A stretch of 38,713 nt of DNA from Bacillota bacterium (GTDB taxonomy: Bacteria > Bacillota > DTU030): contig DUTA01000073.1 in the NCBI GenBank assembly GCA_012842325.1, positions 1 through 38,713 of the forward strand, read 5' to 3'. The position numbers and the translations under genes are program-made. The first letter of the stretch is position 1. Each line of letters begins with the position of its first letter. The notes under the pieces were generated by a model. That model was not told the DNA's origin, searched no databases, and was given only the letters and a program-made list of their open reading frames with translations. This document shows positions 23,237-30,615 of the stretch, in pieces.

Positions 23237-23871
23237 TGCACTATGTATGCTAGGAGGAGGACAGGTGGTAGCAAGCCGGGTAAACATTGTGGCTTAAGGT
23301 CTAGTAGGTTTTCCCGGCAATGCACCAGGATGTTGCCATCCGGGCGGTTTCCCTTCACTGCATTGCCCCATACCGTCGCCGGTCATGGGACTAGATTGCC
23401 ACTTAGTCCACACTGTAATCCCCGACCTGCCCCAATCTAGCTTGGGCAGCCTAGGAGCTTTCCTCGACAGTCAATCACCTTCTAGCCTCTTTTGCAGTAG
23501 AGGTTTCACAGTCAAGTCCAGGTTTTCTTTGGGCCCCACTCGAAAACCCGGTTGTCACTGATCCGCCCCTACCACTCAAGGCAGGCTACACTGCACACAG
23601 CTTTCACCGCATGCAGGTTCCCCCCCAAGCCGTAGCCTTCGGCAAGACCACGCACTTGGGTCTCCACGGAAACAGGGTCAGGCCCCGCATGCCATTGCGG
23701 GCTGCCCTCGCTTCCTTAACTCCCAGCACCGACCCCCGACTGGGCGTCAGCAGCCAGCACCAGGAACTTCATCGATGTGCCCTTGACGGATTTTTAGCCC
23801 CGTCTTCAAAGGTGATTGTTCTGACTAGAATACTGCACCACCTGTCCGTACTGCTATTCATTTTTCCAGCA
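23198..23871 (-). ncRNA. OLE RNA (ornate, large, extremophilic)
   Basis: A stretch of about 675 nt without a credible ORF, between the ispA/DUF212 genes and oapA-dxs. This is the fixed location of OLE RNA, a noncoding RNA of about 610 nt known from thermophilic, alkaliphilic and anaerobic Firmicutes. Internal pairings visible on the minus strand include a 9-bp helix GGCAATGCA/TGCATTGCC (23359-23367 with 23316-23324), a GGATG-GCAA-CATCC tetraloop hairpin inside it (23328-23341), and GGTTTTC/GAAAACC (23542-23548 with 23521-23527). It has its own promoter and a terminal hairpin. OLE forms a membrane complex with OapA and is tied to tolerance of cold, short-chain alcohols and magnesium stress in B. 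halodurans. Ends are estimates from the promoter and the T-run. Confidence 0.88.
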
Positions 23872-23877
23872 GTTTAA

Positions 23878-23906
23878 ATAATAGCATATCCGGCCAGGCG
23901 GTGCAA
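23878..23906 (-). promoter_or_regulatory. Sigma-A promoter of OLE RNA
   Basis: On the minus strand TTGCAC, 17 bp, TATTAT, with a TGC immediately before the -10 (extended -10). It begins 7 nt past the stop of the DUF212 gene, so OLE can be made independently of the ispA operon. The expected start is near 23871. Confidence 0.72.
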
Positions 23907-23912
23907 TCATGA

Positions 23913-24341
23913 TTAGGGAACATAAAAACAGGCCACAATCAAGCCCAGCACTCCACCGGCAAAAACCTCCTTCGGGGTGTGCCCCAGGAGTTCTTTCAGG
24001 CGTTCTTCGCGAAATTTGCCCCTGTGGACCACGTCAGCCATAATAATATTCAGAACTTCCGCCTGTTTTCCCACGGCGCGCCGCACCCCTGCGGCATCAT
24101 ACATGACAATGAGGGCGAAAACGACAGCGATGGCAAATTCAATGGAATTCCAGCCCAACTCCCGGCAGACCCCGGTGGCCAGGGCAACGACCAAAGCCGT
24201 ATGGGAGCTTGGCATTCCCCCGGAAGTGACAAAAAGGCGAAAATCAATTTTCCCTTTTACGAGGTAATTGACGATAACCTTTAATATCTGGGCAATAAAG
24301 CCGGCGAGGAGGGCTGCCAGCAACACCCTGTTCTCGAACAC
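23913..24341 (-). CDS. DUF212 (YuiD-like) membrane protein, PAP2-related
   Basis: A 142-residue integral membrane protein. The segment GGMPSSHTALVVALATGV resembles the PSGH-type acid phosphatase motif, and VMYDAAGVRRAVGKQAEVLN is the second family signature. Families with this layout are called divergent PAP2 or DUF212; their activity is not established. I prefer GTG 24341 (FENRVLLAALLAGFIAQILK), where GGAGGAGG lies 4-7 nt upstream; an ATG at 24356 is possible. The gene is 25 bp after ispA and immediately upstream of the OLE promoter. A role in hydrolysing prenyl diphosphates is a tempting inference only. Confidence 0.82.
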   Translation of the reverse strand: MFENRVLLAALLAGFIAQILKVIVNYLVKGKIDFRLFVTSGGMPSSHTALVVALATGVCRELGWNSIEFAIAVVFALIVMYDAAGVRRAVGKQAEVLNIIMADVVHRGKFREERLKELLGHTPKEVFAGGVLGLIVACFYVP

Positions 24342-24366
24342 CTTGCCTCCTCCCATCCTTTCTGTG

Positions 24367-25254
24367 TCATTTTTCCCGTTCCAGGAGATAGTTGACCAGC
24401 AGGCGCAGGGGGTCTGCCTTGGCGTCAAAGGGACTCAAGGCGGCCAGGGCCCTCTCTCTGCCCGCCCTGGCCCTTTGGCGGGCCCCCGCCAGCCCGTAAA
24501 GGGCCGGGTAGGTGGCCTTGGCCCTCTGGACATCGGTGCCCACCGGTTTCCCCATTATGGCGCTGTCACCCACCACATTTAAAATATCGTCGGTAATCTG
24601 AAAGACGAGGCCAAATTCTTCGGCAAAGGATGTCAGGGCCGCCAATTCTTCCTCCCCGGCACCGGCGAGAATTGCTCCTGTCCGCACCGCTGCCCGCAAG
24701 AGGGCACCTGTTTTGTTCTTATGAATGGCCAGGAGGGTTGCAGCATCGACAGGCTTGCCTTCCGAAAGGATGTCCACGGCCTGCCCCCCCACCATCCCCC
24801 GGGCACCGGCAGCCGCGGCAATTTCCCTTATCACCCGCAGCATTACCCTCCCATCATCGCCGGGAACGGAACAGCCGGCCAGAACTTCGAAGGCCTTGGT
24901 CAGCAGGGCATCGCCGGCCAGGATGGCAATGGCCTCTCCATAGACCTTATGATTTGTCGGCCGGCCCCGCCGGAAATCGTCATCGTCCATGGCCGGAAGG
25001 TCGTCATGGATAAGGGAATAGGTATGGATGAGCTCAATGGCGCAGGCCGCAGTAATAACATCTTCTTCCCGGCCCCCGACGGCTTCTGCCGCGGCAATGA
25101 CCAGAACCGGCCGCAGCCGCTTGCCCCCGGCAAAGACGCTGTAGCGCATGGCTTCCTTGAGAATGGACGCCCGCCCGAGATCCTCTCCCAGGATGCTGTC
25201 TAAGGCAAGTTCGACAGAGGCAGTTTTTTCCTTAAGGTAGTCGTGTAAATTCAC
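24367..25254 (-). CDS. ispA: Farnesyl/geranylgeranyl diphosphate synthase
   Basis: A 295-residue short-chain trans-prenyltransferase. The first aspartate-rich motif is LIHDDLPAMDDDDFRRGRPT (residues 81-100). The second reads FQITDDILNVVGD (218-230), with N226 where DDxxD normally has the third aspartate. GGKRLRPVL near residue 43 binds the diphosphate. It makes FPP (or GGPP) from IPP and allylic precursors, feeding undecaprenyl and quinone synthesis. The GTG start at 25254 overlaps the xseB stop by 4 bp. Length fits the bacterial IspA group (290-300). Confidence 0.94.
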   Translation of the reverse strand: MNLHDYLKEKTASVELALDSILGEDLGRASILKEAMRYSVFAGGKRLRPVLVIAAAEAVGGREEDVITAACAIELIHTYSLIHDDLPAMDDDDFRRGRPTNHKVYGEAIAILAGDALLTKAFEVLAGCSVPGDDGRVMLRVIREIAAAAGARGMVGGQAVDILSEGKPVDAATLLAIHKNKTGALLRAAVRTGAILAGAGEEELAALTSFAEEFGLVFQITDDILNVVGDSAIMGKPVGTDVQRAKATYPALYGLAGARQRARAGRERALAALSPFDAKADPLRLLVNYLLEREK

Positions 25255-25481
25255 TGTTTTTCCCCTTCCCCCCAGGCTTCCAGCCTGATGGTATTATTCT
25301 CCTGTAAAAGCAGTTTTATCTTTCCCTCGGCTTCATCCAGCCTTTCATTGCAGAAACGTATGAGGCGCACCCCTTCCTCAAAAAGAGCCAGGGCTTCCTC
25401 GAGGCCCAGCTCGCCCCTCTCCAGCTCCTGGACAACCTCCTCCAAACGGGTCAGGGCGGCGGCGAAGGTATCTTCAGACAC
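25251..25481 (-). CDS. xseB: Exodeoxyribonuclease VII small subunit
   Basis: A 76-residue protein that forms the small subunit of exonuclease VII. The phrase FAAALTRLEEVVQELERGEL and LEEALALFEEGVRLIRFCN are diagnostic. It starts at GTG 25481, inside the last codons of xseA (8-bp overlap), and its own stop overlaps ispA. Such tight packing ensures coupled synthesis of the two subunits, of which several small chains bind one large chain. Confidence 0.95.
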   Translation of the reverse strand: MSEDTFAAALTRLEEVVQELERGELGLEEALALFEEGVRLIRFCNERLDEAEGKIKLLLQENNTIRLEAWGEGEKQ

Positions 25482-26691
25482 CGGTTTCCCCCTCCTTCAC
25501 CTCTTCAATCCGGCAACCCAATTGTCCCCGGGCCAGTTTAACCCTAATCTTCTCCCCCCGGGAGACTTCACCAGCCCTTTTCACGATCCGGCCATCTTCG
25601 GCAAAGACAATACTGTATCCCCGCTCCAGTACAGCCAGGGGACTGAGGGTATCCAGCCTGCCCGCCTGCAGGGAAAGCCTGCTGCGCCACTGGCCCAGGC
25701 ACTGAGTCATGGCCCGCTCCAGATTGCGGGCGTACCCGTCGAGCAGGAGCCGCTTCTCATTAAAAAAAATCTCGGGGGCAGTAAAGGGACGGCGCCGGCC
25801 CAGGGCGGACAAGTTTTTCCGCTCCTGAGCAATGATTGTTCTGATTCCCTGATAGGAGCGGGCCGCAAGGCTCTGGAGGCGCTGGTGCAGCTCGGCTTTG
25901 TCCGGGACGGCCAGTTCGGCTGCCGCCGAAGGGGTTGGCGCCCGGACATCGGCCACAAAATCAACGATGGTAAAATCCGTTTCATGGCCGACAGCAGTAA
26001 TTACGGGCACGGGGCAGGCGGCAATGGCCCGGGCCAGCTTCTCGTCATTGAAGGGCCACAGTTCCTCCCAGGAGCCCCCTCCCCTCCCGATGATAATCAC
26101 ATCAACACCGGGAACCCGGGCCAGGGCCTCCAGGGCAGCAACCATTTGGGCAGGGGCCCTGTCCCCCTGGACCAGTACCGGGGCGACAATCAGATCCACA
26201 TTGGCAAAGCGCCGCCGCGAGACGGTAATAATATCCCTGATAGCGGCACCGGTGGGAGAGGTAATGACCCCCACCCTGCGGGGCAGCAGGGGTAGGGTTT
26301 TTTTTCGCTCCGGAGCAAACAGGCCTTCCCCGGCCAGCTTTTTTTTCAACTCTTCAAAGGCCAGGTGCAGGGAACCCACGCCGGCAGGCTCCATTGCTTC
26401 CACATAGAACTGATAGACACCATCCCGGGCATAAACCCCTATGGAACCCAGGGCTATGACCTGCAGGCCGTTCCTGGGGGTAAAGCTTAAATTACGATTC
26501 TGGCTGCGAAACATGACACAGCGTAAGGTTGACTCCTCATCCTTAAGGGTAAAGTACATGTGCCCGGAACTGTGGTGTTTAAAATTTGATATTTCCCCCT
26601 GCACGCCCAGATTCCGGAGGAAGTCGTCCCCTTCCAGTTTTCCCTTTATATACCGGTTTATTTCACTGACCTGGTAGATTGTTGGCAGCAT
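25474..26691 (-). CDS. xseA: Exodeoxyribonuclease VII large subunit
   Basis: A 405-residue nuclease subunit that degrades single-stranded DNA to acid-soluble oligonucleotides. The N-terminal OB-fold has VSEINRYIKGKLEGDD and VQGEISNFKHHSSGHMYFTL. The catalytic domain contains GVITSPTGAAIRDI, IIIGRGGGSWEELWPFND and TAVGHETDFTIVDFVAD. I chose ATG 26691 (MLPTIYQVSEIN), which starts where homologues start; GGGGGAAGG lies about 10 nt upstream. The frame is open to 26775 but that part is unlike the family. It starts a gene string xseA-xseB-ispA-DUF212 after the nusB terminator. In B. subtilis folD lies between nusB and xseA; here it is absent. Confidence 0.95.
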   Translation of the reverse strand: MLPTIYQVSEINRYIKGKLEGDDFLRNLGVQGEISNFKHHSSGHMYFTLKDEESTLRCVMFRSQNRNLSFTPRNGLQVIALGSIGVYARDGVYQFYVEAMEPAGVGSLHLAFEELKKKLAGEGLFAPERKKTLPLLPRRVGVITSPTGAAIRDIITVSRRRFANVDLIVAPVLVQGDRAPAQMVAALEALARVPGVDVIIIGRGGGSWEELWPFNDEKLARAIAACPVPVITAVGHETDFTIVDFVADVRAPTPSAAAELAVPDKAELHQRLQSLAARSYQGIRTIIAQERKNLSALGRRRPFTAPEIFFNEKRLLLDGYARNLERAMTQCLGQWRSRLSLQAGRLDTLSPLAVLERGYSIVFAEDGRIVKRAGEVSRGEKIRVKLARGQLGCRIEEVKEGETGV

Positions 26692-26825
26692 GGCATCCCA
26701 ACCTTCCCCCGGCAGATCGTCCCTGCAGGTAAATATAAATCCGGATTCCCTCAGGATCCGGATAGTGGCCAGCATCTATACTATTACTATTCTCACCCTC
26801 CCCCGCCTTTTCCTGCCTAAAACAG

Positions 26826-26845
26826 AAAAAAGGCCCATGGGCCTT
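26826..26845 (-). terminator. Terminator after nusB
   Basis: On the minus strand the palindrome AAGGCCCATGGGCCTT runs directly into TTTT. It begins 2 nt after the nusB stop. It separates the asp23-nusB unit from xseA. Confidence 0.8.
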
Positions 26846-26847
26846 GT

Positions 26848-27273
26848 TCATTCTCCGCCGGGGACCTGCTCTTCTTTGAGGAGCCGGTTTATTGTCCCCA
26901 AAATACCGTTGACAAAGGGTCCTGACTGGGGGCCACTGTACTTTTTACATAACTCCACCGCCTCATTGATGGAGACACTGGCCGGTATATCCTGACAGTA
27001 TAGTAATTCATAAACAGCCAGCCGCAGGATGGCCCTGTCCACCCGGGAAAGGCGGTCCACCGTCCAATCCAGCGCAAAGCGGTCGATCAGCTCATCTATT
27101 TTCTCTCTGTTTTCCCACATTCCCCAGATCAGTTCCTGCAGGTACTTTTCATTTTCAGGCTTCAGGACCAGGCCCTCTGTCACAGTGCGATAAGCCTCTT
27201 CCGGCTTTGCCCTGGCAACATCCATCTGGTAAAAGGCCTTTAAGGCTTGTTCCCTCGCGATCCTGCGACCCAA
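26848..27273 (-). CDS. nusB: Transcription antitermination factor NusB
   Basis: A 141-residue all-helical RNA-binding protein that works with NusE (S10) at boxA of rRNA operons. The N-terminus RRIAREQALKAFYQMDVA and the C-terminal SINEAVELCKKYSGPQSGPFVNGILG are characteristic. The start is TTG 27273, with AAGGA 5 nt upstream. It follows a DUF2273 gene by 27 bp and closes the asp23-amaP-DUF2273-nusB unit with a terminator. In B. subtilis the same asp23-like gene (yqhY) precedes nusB. Confidence 0.95.
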   Translation of the reverse strand: MGRRIAREQALKAFYQMDVARAKPEEAYRTVTEGLVLKPENEKYLQELIWGMWENREKIDELIDRFALDWTVDRLSRVDRAILRLAVYELLYCQDIPASVSINEAVELCKKYSGPQSGPFVNGILGTINRLLKEEQVPGGE

Positions 27274-27300
27274 GATGTCCTTCTCCTTTCCTTAAATCCT

Positions 27301-27522
27301 TTACCGCTTGTTGGAAGGCCAGAAGTGCTCCAGGATTTCTCCCAGTTCTCCCCCGTCATCCAGCCTTTTCCCAATATAATAACCCAGACTGGCACAGATG
27401 AAAAGGACCAATGTTTCTATTATACCCCGGGAAATTATTAACCAGCCCAGGACAAAACCGATGAGACACCCGATAATTTTGCCCCGGTGCCGGGCAAAGA
27501 GGGCAAGGAGTTCTTCCTTCAT
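27301..27522 (-). CDS. DUF2273 small membrane protein
   Basis: A 73-residue protein with two predicted membrane helices (roughly 15-31 and 33-51), containing GKIIGCLIGFVLGWLIISRG, typical of DUF2273. Such proteins occur with Asp23 and AmaP in Gram-positive bacteria and are thought to help anchor Asp23 at the membrane. ATG 27522 has GAGGTGG upstream. The genes on both sides support the call. Confidence 0.85.
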   Translation of the reverse strand: MKEELLALFARHRGKIIGCLIGFVLGWLIISRGIIETLVLFICASLGYYIGKRLDDGGELGEILEHFWPSNKR

Positions 27523-27561
27523 CGCAACCCACCTCTTCCTGGAACGTCTGCCAGGGGATTA

Positions 27562-28098
27562 TCATTCTATCTTCTTTTCCAGGGCTTCCTGGCCGATGTT
27601 GGCGATATGGACGTTTACCTCTGCCACTTCAATCCCCATGGTTTCCCTAACCTGCAAGCAAATGGCCTCCTGAATCCTTTTGGAAAGGGCAGGAACATTT
27701 TCTTCGGGATTGACGACTACCTGGAGCTTTACAGCAATTCCCCCCGGTGTGCCCTTCACCCGTACTCTGGTCTCCCGGGCGCCCCTTATCTGCCGCACTG
27801 TCCGTTGGATCAGATTCTCCACTGCCGCAAAGGAAATCTTCAGCTCCCCCAGTTCGGTGCGGGAGCTGATGCCCCTGCCCTGGCCCCTCCTGCCCAAAGC
27901 CAGGTAGAAGAGGCGTAGGCTGGCCAGGAGAAAAAAGAGGGCCACCAGACCCACATCGAGCCTGCCGTACAGAAGGGCTATGCTTGTCCCCAGCTGTTCC
28001 AGGGAGAGGAGGCCGAAGGCCAAAAGAAGGGCGAAGAGGGAAAGGAAGACCAGGGACAACATGGCCACAAAAAGGAGAATGCGATCAAGAAAACCCAT
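27562..28098 (-). CDS. amaP: Alkaline shock response membrane anchor protein AmaP
   Basis: A 178-residue protein with two N-terminal membrane helices (residues 6-30 and 45-66) and a C-terminal Asp23-like domain ending GIEVAEVNVHIANIG. In Staphylococcus AmaP tethers Asp23 to the membrane. I chose ATG 28098 because AAAGGAG lies 10 nt upstream; a GTG at 28104 is only 4 nt from the site. It sits between asp23 and a DUF2273 gene, the usual arrangement. The shared VNVHI ending with the Asp23 protein next to it suggests common ancestry of the soluble domains. Confidence 0.86.
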   Translation of the reverse strand: MGFLDRILLFVAMLSLVFLSLFALLLAFGLLSLEQLGTSIALLYGRLDVGLVALFFLLASLRLFYLALGRRGQGRGISSRTELGELKISFAAVENLIQRTVRQIRGARETRVRVKGTPGGIAVKLQVVVNPEENVPALSKRIQEAICLQVRETMGIEVAEVNVHIANIGQEALEKKIE

Positions 28099-28164
28099 TT
28101 TCACTATACTCCTTTCCCCACAGAAAAAAGTTCCTTTCGTATCTATCTTCTCCCGCTAAGGCCG

Positions 28165-28563
28165 TTACTTAACCCGGATATCCTCTTCCTTTTCTTCCGC
28201 TGCGAACCGCACGCCCTGAATGTGGATGTTGACCTCAACCACTTCCAGGCCCGTCATGGTTTCAATTTGTCTCTTCACATTCTCCTGCACCTTGTAGGCG
28301 ACATCGGGAATACGGACACCGTACTCGACGATGACATACAAATCGACGGCGGTCTGGCGTTCGCCAACCTCAACCTTAACTCCCTTTGATAAGTTCTTCC
28401 GGCCCAGCATTTCCGCTATCCCGCCGGCAAGGCCGCCGCTCATGCCGGCCACCCCTTCAATCTCCGTGGCAGCAATACCGGCAATTATGGCCACAACTTC
28501 GTTGGCGATTTTGACCGTACCCAGCGCTTTTTCCCTCTCTACCAGTTCCTGCTCATTTACCAT
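28165..28563 (-). CDS. Asp23/Gls24 family envelope stress protein
   Basis: A 132-residue member of the Asp23 (YqhY) family. It reads LGTVKIANEVVAIIAGIAAT near the start, then GVKVEVGERQTAVDLYVIVE and GLEVVEVNIHIQGV. The family forms membrane-associated assemblies linked to cell-wall stress and, for YqhY, to control of acetyl-CoA carboxylase. I chose ATG 28563 with AGGGGGTG 7 nt upstream; the open frame runs to 28767 through the promoter and is not coding there. It is the first gene of its unit, behind a strong promoter. The accB and accC genes usually upstream of yqhY in Bacillus are missing here. Confidence 0.9.
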   Translation of the reverse strand: MVNEQELVEREKALGTVKIANEVVAIIAGIAATEIEGVAGMSGGLAGGIAEMLGRKNLSKGVKVEVGERQTAVDLYVIVEYGVRIPDVAYKVQENVKRQIETMTGLEVVEVNIHIQGVRFAAEEKEEDIRVK

Positions 28564-28616
28564 CACAATACACCCCCTGAGGATTGTTTTGCTGATGCAT
28601 CTACATAATACCAGAG

Positions 28617-28664
28617 GAGTCTGAACTTGTTTATAATTATACCAGACTCCCCGGGGCAAGACAA
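28617..28664 (-). promoter_or_regulatory. Sigma-A promoter of asp23-amaP-nusB, with a dyad across the -10
   Basis: On the minus strand TTGTCT, 17 bp, TATAAT (28636-28664), with TGG before the -10 (extended). The inverted repeat GAGTCTG (28643-28649) and CAGACTC (28617-28623) brackets the -10 and start site and could be an operator. It shows that asp23 has its own transcription start after the spoIIIA operon. Confidence 0.75.
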
Positions 28665-28687
28665 TCTTTTCCAACCTGAACCGTCCT

Positions 28688-29260
28688 TTATCTGGGACGG
28701 CTATCAATGACAATTGCCTCCAGGGGGACACCGCACATACCTTGCACCAAATCACCCAGCTGGGCAACCTGTTTTTTCTCCAAATGCTCAGCTTTTACCA
28801 CAACATGCACCTGTCCGCCGTTGATAAAAACCACCGCTTCCCGAAAACCCTTGGCTTTAATCAACCCTTCCAGCTCCATTTCCCGTTCCAGATCCTGGGA
28901 AATCTGCAACAAACGGTCATGGGCTTCCCGGCGATTTTCCGGTTCGATGTTGGGATTATGGACAATCTCCCGCAACATATCCATCTGCTGGCTGCGGACC
29001 CGTTCCCTTTCCAGGCGATACTCGATAAAGAAATCCGTCTCAGCCTCCTTGAGCTGTTCGGGCAGTTCTTCCCCTTCTTCCTTTTCTTCCTCTTTTTCCC
29101 CCTCATTTTTTTCCCCTTCTCTTCCTTCCCCTGCCGCCAGCTCCCCCTCTGTACCGCCCGGCGCCCCGTCGGAAATCTGCAGCGAATAGAGAATAATAAA
29201 GAGCACCAGGAGGAGACAGAGGACCAACCACAGCCATTCCCGCCGCAATAACAGGGCCAT
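28688..29260 (-). CDS. spoIIIAH: SpoIIIAH, stage III sporulation ring protein
   Basis: A 190-residue mother-cell protein with one N-terminal membrane helix (residues 10-27), a highly charged linker rich in E, K and G (about 36-70), and a C-terminal ring-building domain (FINGGQVHVVVKAEHLEKKQ, GVPLEAIVIDSRPR). In B. subtilis it pairs with forespore SpoIIQ across the intermembrane space in the feeding-tube complex. The start is ATG 29260, 11 bp after spoIIIAG. It is the last gene of the spoIIIA operon. The acidic linker is longer and more repetitive than usual. Confidence 0.93.
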   Translation of the reverse strand: MALLLRREWLWLVLCLLLVLFIILYSLQISDGAPGGTEGELAAGEGREGEKNEGEKEEEKEEGEELPEQLKEAETDFFIEYRLERERVRSQQMDMLREIVHNPNIEPENRREAHDRLLQISQDLEREMELEGLIKAKGFREAVVFINGGQVHVVVKAEHLEKKQVAQLGDLVQGMCGVPLEAIVIDSRPR

Positions 29261-29271
29261 AGGAGCAACAC

Positions 29272-29943
29272 CTACCTTTCCTTTGGCAAGACAACAATTT
29301 TATGACTGCCTATCCCGAGGGCTACTTGGACCGCCCGCAGCAATTCTGCCTTAACCCGGGAATTGCCCGCCCCGGCAGCCACTACCAGCACCCCCTGGAC
29401 CGGGGGGTGCGACTCCTTGCGCACCAGCCCCTGGTTTCCGGTCCCCTGGATGCCGGCCACCATAACCAGCTGCTGGTCTTCCCTTGTCTCCTGAATGACC
29501 CTTTGCCCGCCCCCGGTGTCCCTTTCTTCCGTTGTACGGGCTTCCACACTCCTGTTCTGGGCATAATCGTATTCCGGGCCGCCGGCTAGACTGACATAGA
29601 CGGCCACTTCCCCGGCACCCTGGACTTCCGTTAAAATCCTGGCCAGGCGCTCCGAAAGAACCTGTTCATATAGTTGAAGCTCCGTTAAATTCTCCTCCCC
29701 TGTTGGGACATTTACTTTAATCCCTCCTTCCGGGATTTGTGTGTCCGGTTTCAGGGGTAGTTCCGCCCCCCGCCGGCCCCAGATGCCGGCGGTGAGGAAA
29801 AGGAAAAAACCGATGATTCCCAGCAGCACCAGCTTCACAGAAATCCCCCGCTGGGGCTTGCCCCAGGAACCGTTTTCCCCGTCCACCTCCCCTTTGTCAG
29901 CCCCGAAGAGCAGCTTTCCCTTTACCATGCTAAAGAACCCCAT
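29272..29943 (-). CDS. spoIIIAG: SpoIIIAG, stage III sporulation ring protein
   Basis: A 223-residue protein with one membrane helix (residues 36-54, VLLGIIGFFLFLTAGIWG) and a ring-building-motif domain (LARILTEVQGAGEVAVYVSL, VVAAGAGNSRVKAELLRAVQ). In B. subtilis SpoIIIAG forms a large ring in the intermembrane space. The chosen ATG 29943 lies 11 nt after AGGAGG; a GTG at 29955 falls on the ribosome site itself. It follows spoIIIAF by 19 bp. Confidence 0.93.
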   Translation of the reverse strand: MGFFSMVKGKLLFGADKGEVDGENGSWGKPQRGISVKLVLLGIIGFFLFLTAGIWGRRGAELPLKPDTQIPEGGIKVNVPTGEENLTELQLYEQVLSERLARILTEVQGAGEVAVYVSLAGGPEYDYAQNRSVEARTTEERDTGGGQRVIQETREDQQLVMVAGIQGTGNQGLVRKESHPPVQGVLVVAAGAGNSRVKAELLRAVQVALGIGSHKIVVLPKER

Positions 29944-29962
29944 CCTCCACGGCACCTCCTAT

Positions 29963-30604
29963 TTAATCATAATTATCCTTCTCCCAGGCAAAGACAGAGA
30001 TGGTTTCCGGTTTCAGGTCAAAAAAGGTTGTCAATACCGCCCTGATTTTTCCCTCAAGGGCAGCCGGCAAGGTATCCTCTCCCCCTTCCCGGGAGCCGGC
30101 TTCCCCCCCTTTGCTTACCCTTATCTGTACCGGTTCCACCAGGGACACCCCATTCCCGGGCTCACCTTCCCCTTTGACCCAGAGGACAAGGCCGATAACA
30201 TCCCCTGCCCCTTCCCCCAGAAAAACCTGCGCCCGAGCCCGGGTCACTTCTTCCAGGGACAGCACCAGGGCTTCGGCCTGTTCTTCCAGCTGGCGTCGGT
30301 AGAGGGCCAGGGCTTGCTCCTTCGCCTTTTCCGCCAGGGCTTCCCCTTGACCGGCCACCCCCCTTAGTCCCTCTCCGGCAAAGACCCTTTCCTCCAATCC
30401 GGCCGGGCTCCAGGACACGTCCTGCCGCAGGAGGAGAAGGAGGGGATTGACCAGGGCCATAAGGACAAAGAGGCCGACGACGACCCGGGCAAACCTGCGT
30501 ATGTTGCCGGAGGGGAGTATCAGATCGAGAAAAGCGGCCAGGCTGACAATCAGGATCAGCTGTTTAACCCACTCGCGAAGATAGGCCAGCAGTGACAATC
30601 CCAA
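29963..30604 (-). CDS. spoIIIAF: SpoIIIAF, stage III sporulation protein
   Basis: A protein of about 213 residues with two membrane helices (YLREWVKQLILIVSLAAFLD and FARVVVGLFVLMALVNPLL) and a C-terminal extracytoplasmic domain with ring-building features. The start is a TTG: the ribosome site AGGAGG lies within the first codons of the longest open frame (TTG 30619), so that frame cannot be right. TTG 30604 has a spacing of 6 nt, and TTG 30598 of 12 nt. The family usually begins near the sequence LSLLAYLREW. The site overlaps the spoIIIAE stop. Confidence 0.88.
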   Translation of the reverse strand: MGLSLLAYLREWVKQLILIVSLAAFLDLILPSGNIRRFARVVVGLFVLMALVNPLLLLLRQDVSWSPAGLEERVFAGEGLRGVAGQGEALAEKAKEQALALYRRQLEEQAEALVLSLEEVTRARAQVFLGEGAGDVIGLVLWVKGEGEPGNGVSLVEPVQIRVSKGGEAGSREGGEDTLPAALEGKIRAVLTTFFDLKPETISVFAWEKDNYD

Positions 30605-30615
30605 CACCACCCTCC

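Noticed and set aside
23176..23440. Short open frames within the OLE region
   Set aside because: They overlap clear RNA helices, have no ribosome sites and no recognisable protein features.
23455..23475. GAGGAAAG on the minus strand, which recalls RNase P RNA
   Set aside because: The other conserved RNase P blocks are absent, and gene context and size fit OLE RNA.
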